Source: Allium sativum (Eukaryota > Streptophyta > Magnoliopsida > Asparagales > Amaryllidaceae). Taken from it: 64,000 nt of DNA. This document shows, in pieces, positions 1 to 10,604 of this stretch. Each line of letters begins with the position of its first letter. Positions within the stretch are counted from its first letter, which is position 1. The notes below the pieces were generated by a model. That model saw nothing but the letters and a program-made list of their open reading frames with translations. It had not been told where the DNA came from and did not search any database. A program made the position numbers and the translations under genes. The stretch covers positions 37,068,501-37,132,500 of the forward strand of contig CM060923.1 of NCBI GenBank assembly GCA_030737875.1, read 5' to 3'.

Positions 1-1567
1 TTTGGATGACTACTGATGTCTTGATTGGGCTATACACCTAAGACAAGGTAATAAGTGGTTATCGTCCAAACGTACTTGGAGATCAACCGGATATGCGAGG
101 ACCTCTCTCCTGTATTGGACATATGAAACGAGTAATAAGGTGCCTCCGATTTCGTTCAGACACAAAACAAGCTAGTAAATGGATGTGTATCTGACATTGG
201 ATTTTATTCACTGTTGATTGATCTCTATTGAATATATACCTGTTTGGTGGAGAAGAATTTATTCTCTTGCTTAACACCCTTCTCTAAGACGTGCGAGCTT
301 AGAAGTTATATATCGATAGACATCAGTCGTATGGCATGAATTGTCAGTGTGGCATGCTGAGATGCAAATGATCAAGGCTTCTGTTGAAAAGAAAACTCTT
401 GTGGTTGATGATCAAAGCACGGCTTTATATAGCATAGCTTTGTGTATAACGTTAATTCGCGAGCCTCTAACTCTGGTATGAGTCTAAAACGAAATCATGG
501 ACGCAGGAAGAACACGATGTTTCTTTCTAGCTATGGGTGGTGTCATGGTATGGAGCCCATACATTTATATTTTTACCTATGTGGATGATGGATTGCAAGG
601 CGCCTCGGATATATCGGTTACTACGGAGCCGATGTATAGGTCCTATAGGACCGAGAAACGTGTGTTCAGGAATAACTAATCCACTAACATAAGTGTGGAC
701 CGGCCCTGCAGGAACCAAGGGTCCACTACGGGGGATCCCAAGGCATTTGCTAGAGTGTCTCGAATCGGAAGGAGCCATCGCTAGCCTTAACTCATGACGG
801 AAATCCAATTTCCAATATATGACATTTCGGTTTTAATTGCAGAACTAGTATGGCGACATATTAGCATGGGATATTATGCCATGTACGATTGATACATTTA
901 TATTTGAAGTGATTTTGACACTATATATTTCAAAATGATTTTTTTAAACGTACCAAGCATGTTTGGCTATCATAAGAAAAAACTCTATCCTCCGGCTTGC
1001 GTTGCATTGTGTGATGGGACATGAGTCTTATAATAGCTTCATTTTTCTAAAAAGCATTGCGCTTTTTGTTTTATGCACTGGTATTCTTGGGTGGAAACCC
1101 GTTCCGTGTTATACGGCTTGGTCCCTTGATTTACTTTATCTTTAAAGTAAAGTTTTAAATAACTGTTTTAGTTCTCACACCAGTCCCATGACGGACCTGG
1201 AGTTTATTGTTTTGACCTAAACTTTGGGTTCCCCTATTTTCCACATGGGCAGCTAGTAGTTTTGGTTTTGCAGATATTATATTAACAGGATCCTGGATTT
1301 AAAGCTAGAGTTATATTCAAAAGGCTCTGTATCCGTGTATTCCTTCCAGTTGTGTTATGTACTCTTTTTCCGCTGCATTGTAATTTTAAATCTCTGATAT
1401 TTTTCTGTTGTATATTATTTATTCATATCTGTTATATTCTTGTACTCTGATGTAATTGTTGTAACAACAATGAAATGTTCTGTCGTTTGCGTTCTGATCA
1501 GTTTTGTTCTCAAAGTAGTTCGCCTTCTTGTTCGGTTTAGGCCGGCTGGGATGTTTAGGTCACCACA
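1..1567 (+). repeat. Element A 5' LTR, distal (R/U5-like) part
   Basis: Only the 3' part of the LTR lies in the window. It ends ...CCACA, two bases before the PBS. It aligns with 13354-14931 and, in reverse complement, with 4651-6200 (B), 34873-36400 and 42512-44040 (C). The CGCTGCA motif near the LTR end is at about 1370-1380. A hairpin with GTGGACC and GGGTCCAC arms lies near 694-724. Short ORFs here are not conserved between copies and are not genes. Confidence 0.85.
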
Positions 1568-1569
1568 GT

Positions 1570-1581
1570 TGATATCAGAGC
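1570..1581 (+). other. Element A primer-binding site
   Basis: TGATATCAGAGC lies two bases after the LTR end. It matches the usual plant initiator tRNA-Met PBS (TGGTATCAGAGC) except for one G-to-A change, which could be deamination in this old copy. Confidence 0.85.
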
Positions 1582-2608
1582 ATTGGTTTACAGAGCTCGA
1601 GAACAAGACACATTAGAACCAATCGAAAGAATTCATCAGATATTGTATTAGCAATATCCAATAAGAATGACTCGTTAGAGATAGGATCAGTAGTACCCTA
1701 GAACGAGTGTGAAGAGTGTTATTTTCAAAATAAAAATGAAAACAAATTTAGTTTTGAAAATTTAATCCAATTATACATATTTGAGTATATTATTTTATTT
1801 TGGACAATTGAGTATATAAAGATTTTGCATATACGCATCATGAACGTATATTTGAAGTCTCAAATATACTAGATAGATATAGAATCACATTCTAGTCCCC
1901 CGGGCTTGATTCTGATGATGGCACGCCATCAACAGTATTTATGTTCGAGCTTCGAAAGTGGATATCTATATATTTCCAATTGACTGGTGTGAGAATCAGA
2001 ATATAGTTAGAATTATTGTTGTGATTTGGCACTAAAAAGATGATTTTTGAATATATTAAAGTTATTATTTGAAAATTAATTCACAAATTGATTGCTGGTT
2101 GGGTTGTTTTATTATTAGTATAACTAATAAAAATATTGGAATGATAATCAACTTAACCAATATGTGAATGAAAATTAAATTTAGCCAAATTGTGTCAAAT
2201 ATTGAACTGAATTGAAATTTGATTGGAATTGCACGCATGTACATATATATGTGTGTGAACATGTCATAGCATGGAAGCTAAGCAGAGGAAAAAAATTGTA
2301 TTCCCGACAAATAGTTACATGTTTACTATTTTCTTGGGTTTTGATGATTCTATGAGCCGCTTGGCTTTTTTTTTCTTTTTCTTTTGGATTGGTGAGGGCC
2401 CTGTGAGGCAAGTTGCAGTTTTAAAGGTCTCCCCGTACAAAGGAGGTTATGGAGAAATTTTTCGAAAATTTAGAGTGTTAGCAAAATTTTTGAGAAATTT
2501 GAAAATTCTTAGAAAATGAAAAGTTGAAGAATGAAAGCCAGAATGAAAGTTGAGTTGGTTACTTAAACAACTTTCAGCTCCGTTCCTTTCCGAGGATGAA
2601 AAGATTTT

Positions 2609-2621
2609 AAGTTGGAGAGAT
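2609..2621 (+). other. Element A polypurine tract
   Basis: AAGTTGGAGAGAT lies directly before the 3' LTR start (TTTAACAACCCG, a decayed TGTAACAACCCG). C has AAGTGGGGGAGAT at the same place, so this is a mutated PPT. Confidence 0.8.
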
Positions 2622-3390
2622 TTTAACAACCCGAAATTTCAGAACCAATTTAAATTTTTTATTTTAGCTATTTTAATGGATTTTGAATATTTAAAATAAT
2701 TTATTTTAAATAATAATGATTAAAAATTAATTTTAATCGAAGTTAGAATGTATAAATTTATCTTAATTATAATACGAGCCTGAAATGGCGCGGTAGTTTG
2801 AAAATTCGATTTCAAATCTCAATTGAATGTATAGGATTCAAAATAAAATGGATTTCAGTAAACTAGAAATATTTGAACCTATTTAAAAATATCTTTCTAA
2901 TGAATGTGAAAAATCCAGATTTCATAACGAGAATCAAAAGTTATGTCCCGTTTAAAATTTAAAATAGTCACTATGGAATTTATATATATTTTTATATAAT
3001 ATATAGCCCTTAAAAATAGCCATTTTGTAAACGATCTCCGTTTTCAATGAAACCACTTTTGTTGGATACAGAATATCAAATTATTGCTAGATTCCAATTT
3101 TCATAATTTTTGGAATTAATATGTGAGCGTGGTGAATTTAAGCGTGTTTGGTAATTTTAATTTGAATTCAATCGATTGGAAAATGGCCATTTTTCAAACG
3201 GCCTCCAAGTTTGATGAAATTAGTTTTGTTAGGACCAAGTCATCAAAACATAGCTAGATTTATTTTTCTGGAATTTCTGGAGTCGGTACGTGGCCTCGGT
3301 AAATTAAAATGTATGTTCAAATTCAATGTATATTGATTTATATTTTAATTTTGATAAAAACTGAGTAAAACTATCGAATTGGCTTACGAA

Positions 3391-3420
3391 ACATATCCCA
3401 TTGTGTTCGGAATGGGGGTA
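3391..3420 (+). promoter_or_regulatory. Conserved U3 block upstream of the A TATA region
   Basis: A 30-bp block (ACATATCCCATTG... to ...GGGGGTA) is almost unchanged, in reverse complement, in B (9798-9826) and both C LTRs (40664-40693, 48330-48359), although the surrounding sequence has diverged. It lies about 65 bp upstream of the TATA region. A promoter element is inferred from position and conservation. Confidence 0.6.
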
Positions 3421-3482
3421 TTTAGCATGGGGCGACAGTTGTTGGGTTCGATTTGGAGTTCGAATGCGAAATCACTTTTTTC

Positions 3483-3513
3483 ATATATATATATTTATAT
3501 ATATATATAAATA
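3483..3513 (+). promoter_or_regulatory. Element A LTR TATA region
   Basis: A TA-rich stretch ending TATATATAAATA is followed about 20-25 bp later by a CT-rich, CCCTAACCCCC-type start typical of plant 5' leaders. The conserved U3 block is just upstream. This is the likely core promoter of the element RNA. Confidence 0.6.
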
Positions 3514-4635
3514 CATTGTCAGCAAGTCAAAACCCTAACCCCCTTCTCTTTTAACCAGCCGCCGCTCCAATGATTGGAGGGTCTGAATGCTCCCAAATTC
3601 AAACAAAAATCTCTCCCAATCACTCCTATAATTTCATAAATGCATTAAATGAAAATTCAAGAGCTTCACGAGCTCTTCAAAACTGTATAGATATGATCGA
3701 TTATCAACACCTGTACTGGTCGTAATTTGACTAGAAATCCTAGGAATTTGAAGCATTTTTGGGGTATCTGGGGCATCGAGCTGGGCAATAGGCTAGGCGA
3801 TAGGAGGGGAAGGTTGCAGCGTTCGAGTGGTGGCATTGGATCGAGGTCAAGTGCCTCGAAGTGCGTGCGTTTTGAGGTAGATGGTGGTAGTTTTTTTCCA
3901 CCGACGCCTGTAGATGGATTGAAGAAGAACGACAGGTTTACTCCCTTAATGATGTAATTAGTGAATAATTTATTAATTATTTTAATTTTTATATCAAATG
4001 TATTAAATAGCGTAACTCTTTCATACGAGGTCAGAATGGAACGATTTCAGTCACGTTGGGATCGTGGCAACAAATACTGCAACATGGAACTGACCAGAAC
4101 CAAAATGGAGCATGTTGGAATTTGATGCCAATTTGAACTCGAACCGTGCCAGGAATTCAGAAACAAACATTGGCGGAGTGGAAACGAGTGTGAGAACTCC
4201 TTCTCACTCTAATTATTTTACAGTTAAGTATATACTAGGATGCAGACGGGGCTTAGTAGCCCCGACACTATTTATTCTACAAAGCATGATTTTCTGTTTG
4301 GATTGTATGGTGGAAATTTTGATGTTGATTGTAAAATGGATTATGGAATTGTTTGCATTTATTGTGATTCATGTGTACGACGTGAGCCAGTATCAGGAGA
4401 GGGGTAATGCTAGACATTACTCTAGTTTTAATATCACGCCGTTATAATGCCGAAATTTTATGAAATAAATATTTATTCACTAAAAATATAATTTTTAATG
4501 TGTATATGAACTATTAAAAATATTCATGTGTTAAATAAAATGTTTTATTGTGAAAAATATAATTTTTAACGTATATATGAATGGCATAAAATTCTCCCGA
4601 AATGAAAATAAATATTCATTTACAAATCGGAACCT

Positions 4636-4648
4636 GGCTCCGATACCA
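4636..4648 (-). other. Element B primer-binding site remnant
   Basis: Read on the minus strand this is TGGTATCGGAGCC, an initiator tRNA-Met PBS, two bases from the end of the B LTR. Only a few more internal bases remain before element A sequence begins, so B is not a clean solo LTR. Confidence 0.8.
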
Positions 4649-6479
4649 CCTGAAACGACCCGAACTTCCCCGTGAAGGAAAGCACGGATTGAGTTGAGAA
4701 CACGACCAATCAGAACACAAACAGTAGAACATTTCATTGCTTATTACATTAATTTCATCAGAATACAAGAATATACATAGTATGACTAAATATTACACAT
4801 TTACTAAACATCAGAGATTTACAAGTTACAATGCAGCGGAAAATAATACAAAACACAACTGAAAGTAATACACGGATACAGAGCTTTCTGAATATCGCTT
4901 CAGCTATAAATCAGGATCCTGTGAATATAAATAAGCAAAACCGAAACTACTAGCTGCCCGTGCGGAAAATAGGGTCACCCAGAGTTTAGGTTAAAACAAT
5001 AAACTCCAGGTCAGTCATGTGACTGGTGTGAGAACTTAAACAGTTATTAATCTTTATTTTAAAGTTAGGTAAATCCAGGGACCACGCCGTATAACACGGA
5101 ATGGGTTTCCTCCCAAGAATACCAGTGCATAAAAATAACAGTGCAATGTTAAATGAAGAATAATGAAGATATTATAAAACTCAGGTCCCATCACACAATG
5201 CAACGCAAGCTGGAGGATAGAGTTTTTACCTTATAATAGCCAAAAATGCTTGTTATGTGAAATTTCATCTTTTATTATTACTATAAGTGTATAGTATCAA
5301 AACAGTTTCAAGCATAAGTATCAATCATAAACGGCATAAGTGCCCCATACCACTATGTCGCCATATATAGGTTTACAATTAAAACCGTAAAATGTCGTAT
5401 TGGATGTTGGATTTCCATCTGTGAACCGAGGCCAGGGATCGTCCTCACCGCTTCAAGACAATCTAGCCTACCATGTCTTAGGCAAGTACTCAGTCAAGCC
5501 TTTGGATCGTCAGGGCCGGTCCACTCGATGTGGATTAAAATTCCTGAACACTACGTTTCCCCGCCCTATGGGGCGTAAATGAGCCAAATGACTCCATCAG
5601 CCCCAGATCGACCAGTATAACTAATGTGCCTCCTATCCATCATCCACATAAGTAAAATTCCAAGGCGTTCAAAACGCTGGCAACACTCCTAGCTAGAAGG
5701 AAATGCATGTCCTCCCCGAGGTCCTCTCCCGTTTCTGGTTCACACCAGGGTGTGAGGCTCGCGAATTAACGCTACACAAAGCTACGCCACAAAGGCCTTG
5801 CTTTGATCATCAACACAAGACTCTGCTTCTCAACAGTAGCCTTGATCATTTGCATCTCAGCATGCCACATAGACAATTCACGCTATGCAACCGATGTATA
5901 TCAATCACACAGAATGAAATCCGATGTCAGACACACATCCATTTACAAGTTCGTTCTAGGTCTGAACAAAACCGGAGGCACCTTATTCCTCCCCCATATG
6001 TCCAATACAGGGGAGAGGCCCTCGCATATTCGTTGATCTCCAAGTATATCTGGACAATTACAACTTGCTATCTTGCCTTGGGTGTACAGCCCAATCAAGA
6101 CATCAGTAATCATCCAAATGATGTGAAGACCTCCAGTCTTTGACACCGTCTTCGTCCTCGACACATCGTCGAATCAGTTATTCAGAATGGGATAAACCCG
6201 GTCTTTATGAATAACTCGTGTATATAATAAATAAGTGCTATAAAAACACAGCATACGCCTCATTCCAATCCAGAATATTCCTTTATTCAAATATTCTTAC
6301 ACTTTGGGAAAGGTTCCCATTAATTTTATCAAAGATAAATTCTTTGAATTTATTCTTTAATCTTCCTTTGGATATCATTTCAATCTAATTAAAGATGCAT
6401 TAACACTCCACTCGGTTTTAATCTTCCCAAAAATCAATATTATCGATTGTTTAACTTGGGAAATCATATCCTGTCTTTA

Positions 6480-7260
6480 ACTGGGTTAAAGAACCAATGT
6501 CATTTAAAACACGGTTCACGATAAACCCAAAATCACATTCCATTCCATCAGCCTTTGACCGTAAATTAGTAACTGAACAATCCCCTAAGTATTAACCCCG
6601 AAGGCCGAAACCAACATCAGATCAATACCTAGGAAACAATTCAACTTAACTAATCTCCAGTTAGTTTCTGATTTTCTTAACTCCGTTGGGTCTAAGAATA
6701 GTATTATTAAAGATACCATTCACGACAACCCAAATCACATTCTATTAATTATGGAATCTTCATGGAAAACAAATCAATATATAATCGATATCAATTTCCA
6801 TATCTGACCAATAACATAAATGAAATAACGGCAACGCCTCTTAAATTCCATATGTATTAATAGTCTTCCTCCATAGAAGTTCACTTCAATTATTATCAAA
6901 TCGAATTCCATTCAATTCCAATTTACATATTAAATTGGAAAACGTTACCTTATACAATTACCGTTAAATCTAAATAAAAAGATTTATAAATCCCAAATCA
7001 CGTTTCACTGTAAATCGGGTTAAAGAACGAATGTCATTAAAAACACAGTTCACAATAAACCCAATTCACATTAGCCTCTAACCGTAAATTAGTAAGAGAA
7101 CAATCCCCTAAGTATTAACCCCAAAGGCCGAAACCAACATCAGATCAATACCCAGGAAACCATTCAACTTAACTAATCTCCAATCAGTTTCAAATTTTCT
7201 TAACTTCATTGGGTTTAAGAACAGTATTATTAAAGAAACCATTCACGACAAACCTAAAAT
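6480..7260 (-). repeat. GGGTT...AACCC hairpin modules of B
   Basis: Four diverged ~45-nt inverted repeats lie at about 6483-6529, 6688-6733, 7018-7063 and 7210-7256, alternating with two copies of the core module. Outer arms GGGTT/AACCC are followed by inner arms. In the first unit the inner arms are GAACC/GGTTC, in the second GAAT/ATTC plus GTATT/GATAC. The same module in C has GAACA/TGTTC and GTGTT/AACAC. Confidence 0.65.
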
Positions 7261-8647
7261 CCAATTTGATATTAAATACAAGGCTCTGAATCGAAAATAT
7301 ATCGGCTTATATTCAATATCAAATTCTGAAATCAACAAATATCGTATTGGAATAACGATATATCTATATCTTCCAAATTCCTCCACAATATCTGTATAAT
7401 CACGGAATCCAATATCGAAATATTCCGAAAATAATTTCAATTTAAATCCATTCCAATTCATATATTGGAAATCCTGGTTATTTTTAAAACCATTTCAAAT
7501 CCAATTTATTTATTTAAAAAATATTGGATTTTTAATTCTAGTTCAAAACTAGTTCATTTCGACAAAAATATATTTTTATCTTTTCAAATATGAGATTTTT
7601 CATCCCAATTCTTTCCAAATCATTTATTATGATTTTACATAAATTATTGATATTTTTAATAATTTTATCAAGGCCTGTACAGTCGATTTCCATAAACGGC
7701 CATCGAACTGCATTTACAGCGACCTTTTCCAAATTTGATTTGGACATAATTCCAAATCCAACCGTTAGATTTCTAATCTCTAATATTCGTTAGAAATCTC
7801 TTTTCGATACGAACCCAACGGTTCTTGTTTTAGGAGAATCCGACGGTCGGATCTCCCGTAATGTCCGCTCGAAGTCAATGGTCGAAATTTGCGAACTGCC
7901 ACAGCGTAGCGCGTTCTACTCAGGCCATTATATTATATATATAACATATATTTCGTCGATTTCTATTTAAAACGTATTTTATAAATCATTTTAAATTCGT
8001 TTTCAAAACGGTTACAACTTCATATTCAATTTGTAATCAAAATTGAATATTCCATATCATCGATATATAAATGATAATATTTTCAAAACATTAGATTTTG
8101 AAATCAATTCTTTTTCGATATTCATTATAAAAAAGAATAAAATCGATATAAATATCGTTCCCATCAAAATGGCGTTAATCTAATCAACACGGCTATATTT
8201 AAATATATTCGTATCCATCCCAAATCGGATATCAAAACCAAATTTTAATTCTTTTCTGAATATTTTTTGAAAATATTTGTTATTTTAAAATAATTGTTAT
8301 TTTAAAATATTCATTCTTTCTGAACTGGAATCGGACACAATCAATTACGATATAATATGATTATATGGATTTCATACAATACATGTGTATAACAACAATG
8401 ATAAACAATTAACCAATATCCAGAGTGCATTCTACACTGTATAAGCATCAAATATAAATATTTAACGCTTACACAGCCTACCAATCAATCGATCGACATA
8501 CAGCTAATTATTGGGACTAGTGTATGTCATATATCATCCCAATACCCATATGGGTTTCAATCAACAAATAATGAATTTTATTTGTGCAGTTGGGCGATGT
8601 GTAAAATTTATCGTCCCAATAAATATCAGTCAAATGTGTGTACATAA

Positions 8648-8665
8648 ACAAATCGTTTGATTTGT
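8648..8665 (-). repeat. Hairpin ACAAATC-GTTT-GATTTGT in B LTR
   Basis: A perfect 7-bp inverted repeat with a 4-nt loop. The equivalent hairpin in C (39057-39074) is ACAAACC-GTCT-GGTTTGT, which also pairs perfectly. Confidence 0.7.
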
Positions 8666-8979
8666 AAATGAATATTTATTTTATTCATATACTATACACT
8701 TTAAAAATTATATTTTTAATTATTAAATATTTTATTCCATTCCACATCACACAATCAACTTTCACAACAATATCAAACAAACAAACAAGTCGTCCTTGGT
8801 CTATGGACGACGGGTGTCAGGTGCTACTAAGCACCATCTACATCCTAGTATACACTTTAACTAGAAAATAAAATAAAAGTGAGGAGTTCTCACCTTTGGG
8901 TTCCACTCCTCCAATTTATTTTTGAAATTCTGAACAGTCTGGATTTGCCCGTACTTCCAACGCGATCTTCTCTATGTTG

Positions 8980-9260
8980 TTAATATTAAAAATCATATTT
9001 TTAATATGTTGTTTATTTTAAAAATAACATTTTTATAATGGCACCTCATATATAAAAATCATATATTTTTACCTCGCTACACATATAAAAATTATATTTT
9101 TATAGTGCTTTATATATATTAAAAATTATATTTTTACATCGCCTTTAAAACAATAAAAATCATATTTTTAAATTGCTAAGTATATAAAAATCATATTTTT
9201 ATATAATTAAAAATCGTAACTTTATATCAATAAAGATCTAAGATTTATGATGTTAAAAAT
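8980..9260 (-). repeat. Scattered AAAAAT-NNN-ATTTTT hairpins in B LTR
   Basis: About eight short inverted repeats of the type TAAAAAT-CAT-ATTTTTA or AAAAAT-TAT-ATTTTT follow each other at irregular spacing. In C the same hairpin sits in a regular 34-bp tandem array at the corresponding place. Confidence 0.7.
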
Positions 9261-9316
9261 CTTATCTTTTCCATGTTAAAAATCTATAACTCTATATTTT
9301 TTTTTTTTTTTAGAAA

Positions 9317-9322
9317 ACTCAC
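9317..9322 (-). promoter_or_regulatory. Candidate splice donor after the B leader
   Basis: The minus strand reads AAAATG|GTGAGT, a full match to the plant donor consensus, directly downstream (in the element sense) of the GC-rich leader. C has G|GTAAGG at the matching place. Splicing itself is not shown. Confidence 0.45.
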
Positions 9323-9351
9323 CATTTTCTAGGGTTACGGTCACTTGAAAA

Positions 9352-9630
9352 ATCGGAGGTGGAGGCTCGTGGTTCGCTGGTGCTGGCACAGCGGCTCACA
9401 GGGGGGTGGCGGTCTCGAATTCGCGGTGTAGGGCTTCTGTTTGCGGCGGAGTTGGAGTTGGGGTCGCGGTGGTCATCGATGGAGAAAAGAGGGGTCGGGG
9501 AAGGCGGCTGCTAGCTCGAGGAAGGGTGCGGCGATCGAATGACGGCGGTGGCGGTGCTCTGACGACGGTGGATAGGGGGGAAAGCAACGGGTGATTCTAT
9601 GGAGGGAGGGTGCGTTTTTTTAATTTAATT
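9352..9630 (-). repeat. GC-rich leader segment of the B LTR
   Basis: An island of GC-rich sequence in an AT-rich LTR, just downstream (minus sense) of a TATA-like stretch at about 9708-9732. It is open in both directions for about 60 codons (9396-9587 minus, 9406-9594 plus), but these frames have no homology I recognise and the C equivalent has a different sequence. It is best read as an untranslated leader. Confidence 0.5.
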
Positions 9631-10604
9631 TGATTTCCAAATCTGAAGTGTTGGGGGAGATAGAAAAGGAAAAGGGGCGGGGGTGTTTAGTGAAAAGGAG
9701 ATACATTTATGTATATTTATTTTATTTTATTCTCCTTAAAGTTGACTTTTCTTTTGAACTCTAAATGAGACCCAACGACTGTCGCCCCTAGCTAATTACC
9801 CCCATTCCGAACACAATGGGATATGTATCATAACCCAACTCGACTGTTACGATTAGTTTTCTTTTAAATTAAAATATAAATCTATATATTGAATTTATAC
9901 GTATATTTCAATTTACTAGGGTCACATATTGATTCAGAAAATTCCAGAAAAATTATTTCTAGCTCTGTATTGATGATATGGTCCTAATGAAACTAGTCTC
10001 GTCAAATTTGAAGACTGTTTGAAAAATGGCCATTTTTTGGTGGATCCAAATTGACTAAAATTGTCAAAACACATTTTTCTTTTGCGACGCTCACAAATTC
10101 CTTTCAAAAATTACGAATTTTGGAACCTAGCAATAACTTGACATCCCGGACCCAACAAAAGTGGTTTCGTCGTAAACGGAGTTCGTTTGCAAAATTTTCA
10201 TTTTTAAGGGCCAAAAATTTCATAGTGACTATTCTGAATTTTCAATTGGGCATAACTTTTTATTCCCTCAATGAATTTTAATTTTTCGGATTCCTTGGAA
10301 AAATATTTTCAAATAGATTCTAATATTTTTGGTTTCGCTAAAATCCAGTTCATTTTGAATCCTGTACATTCATTTGAAATTTGAAATCGAATCTTCGAAC
10401 AACCGCGCCATTTTCCATTCCTTTTGTTTTTAAAAATAAATATTTATTTTCTAAAGTCGATTCAAAAAAAGATATACATTCTAATTCTATTCAAAATAAA
10501 TTTCTCGTCGTCATTATTTAAAATAATTCATTTTAAATATTCAAAATTCATTAAAATTGCCAAAATAAAAATTTAAATTGGTTCATATTTTCTGGGTTAT
10601 TATA

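Larger units (their letters stand above)
1568..2621 (+). mobile_element. Element A internal region, non-coding
   Basis: About 1,054 bp between the LTRs. It is homologous to the reverse complement of C's interior (41472-42511), for example around 1670-1740 versus 42350-42420 and around 2340-2400 versus 41700-41760. The 82-codon frame at 2271-2519 is not supported by an equivalent in C and shows no known domain. What remains looks like the untranslated leader joined to the extreme 3' end of a Tekay-type interior, with gag and pol gone. Confidence 0.8.
2622..4635 (+). repeat. Element A 3' LTR, proximal part (before B)
   Basis: U3 and leader part of the LTR. It contains two tandem ~150-bp blocks, each starting near a CCATTTT-type stretch (about 3018 and 3183). 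It also has a conserved U3 block at 3391-3420, a TATA region at 3483-3513, a GC-richer leader at about 3530-3940 and AAAAAT/ATTTTT hairpins at about 4480-4580. It stops around 4628, at the arm of a hairpin that is intact in B and C. The LTR resumes at 10605. Confidence 0.8.
4651..10604 (-). mobile_element. Element B: near-solo giant LTR inserted in A's 3' LTR
   Basis: A single 5,954-bp minus-strand LTR of the A/C family. Its right end (TTATTATA) matches the decayed TGTAACAACCC start of C, and its left end is next to a PBS remnant. Element A's LTR runs up to it on the left and resumes at 10605 (GTTTATGTAC), in the order seen in C. I could not find a clean target-site duplication. It has a duplicated ~110-bp core module (6553-6664, 7075-7187), four GGGTT...AACCC hairpins, a run of AAAAAT/ATTTTT hairpins (8980-9260) and a GC-rich leader (9352-9630). 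No coding potential is credible. Confidence 0.82.

Noticed and set aside
4112..4447. 111-codon frame in A's LTR with hydrophobic middle
   Set aside because: Not kept in B or C at the equivalent position; hydrophobicity reflects T-rich codons.
9396..9594. GC-rich open frames on both strands as a host gene exon
   Set aside because: Open on both strands because of composition, low-complexity Pro/Arg/Gly content, no start context or homology; listed as a leader segment instead.
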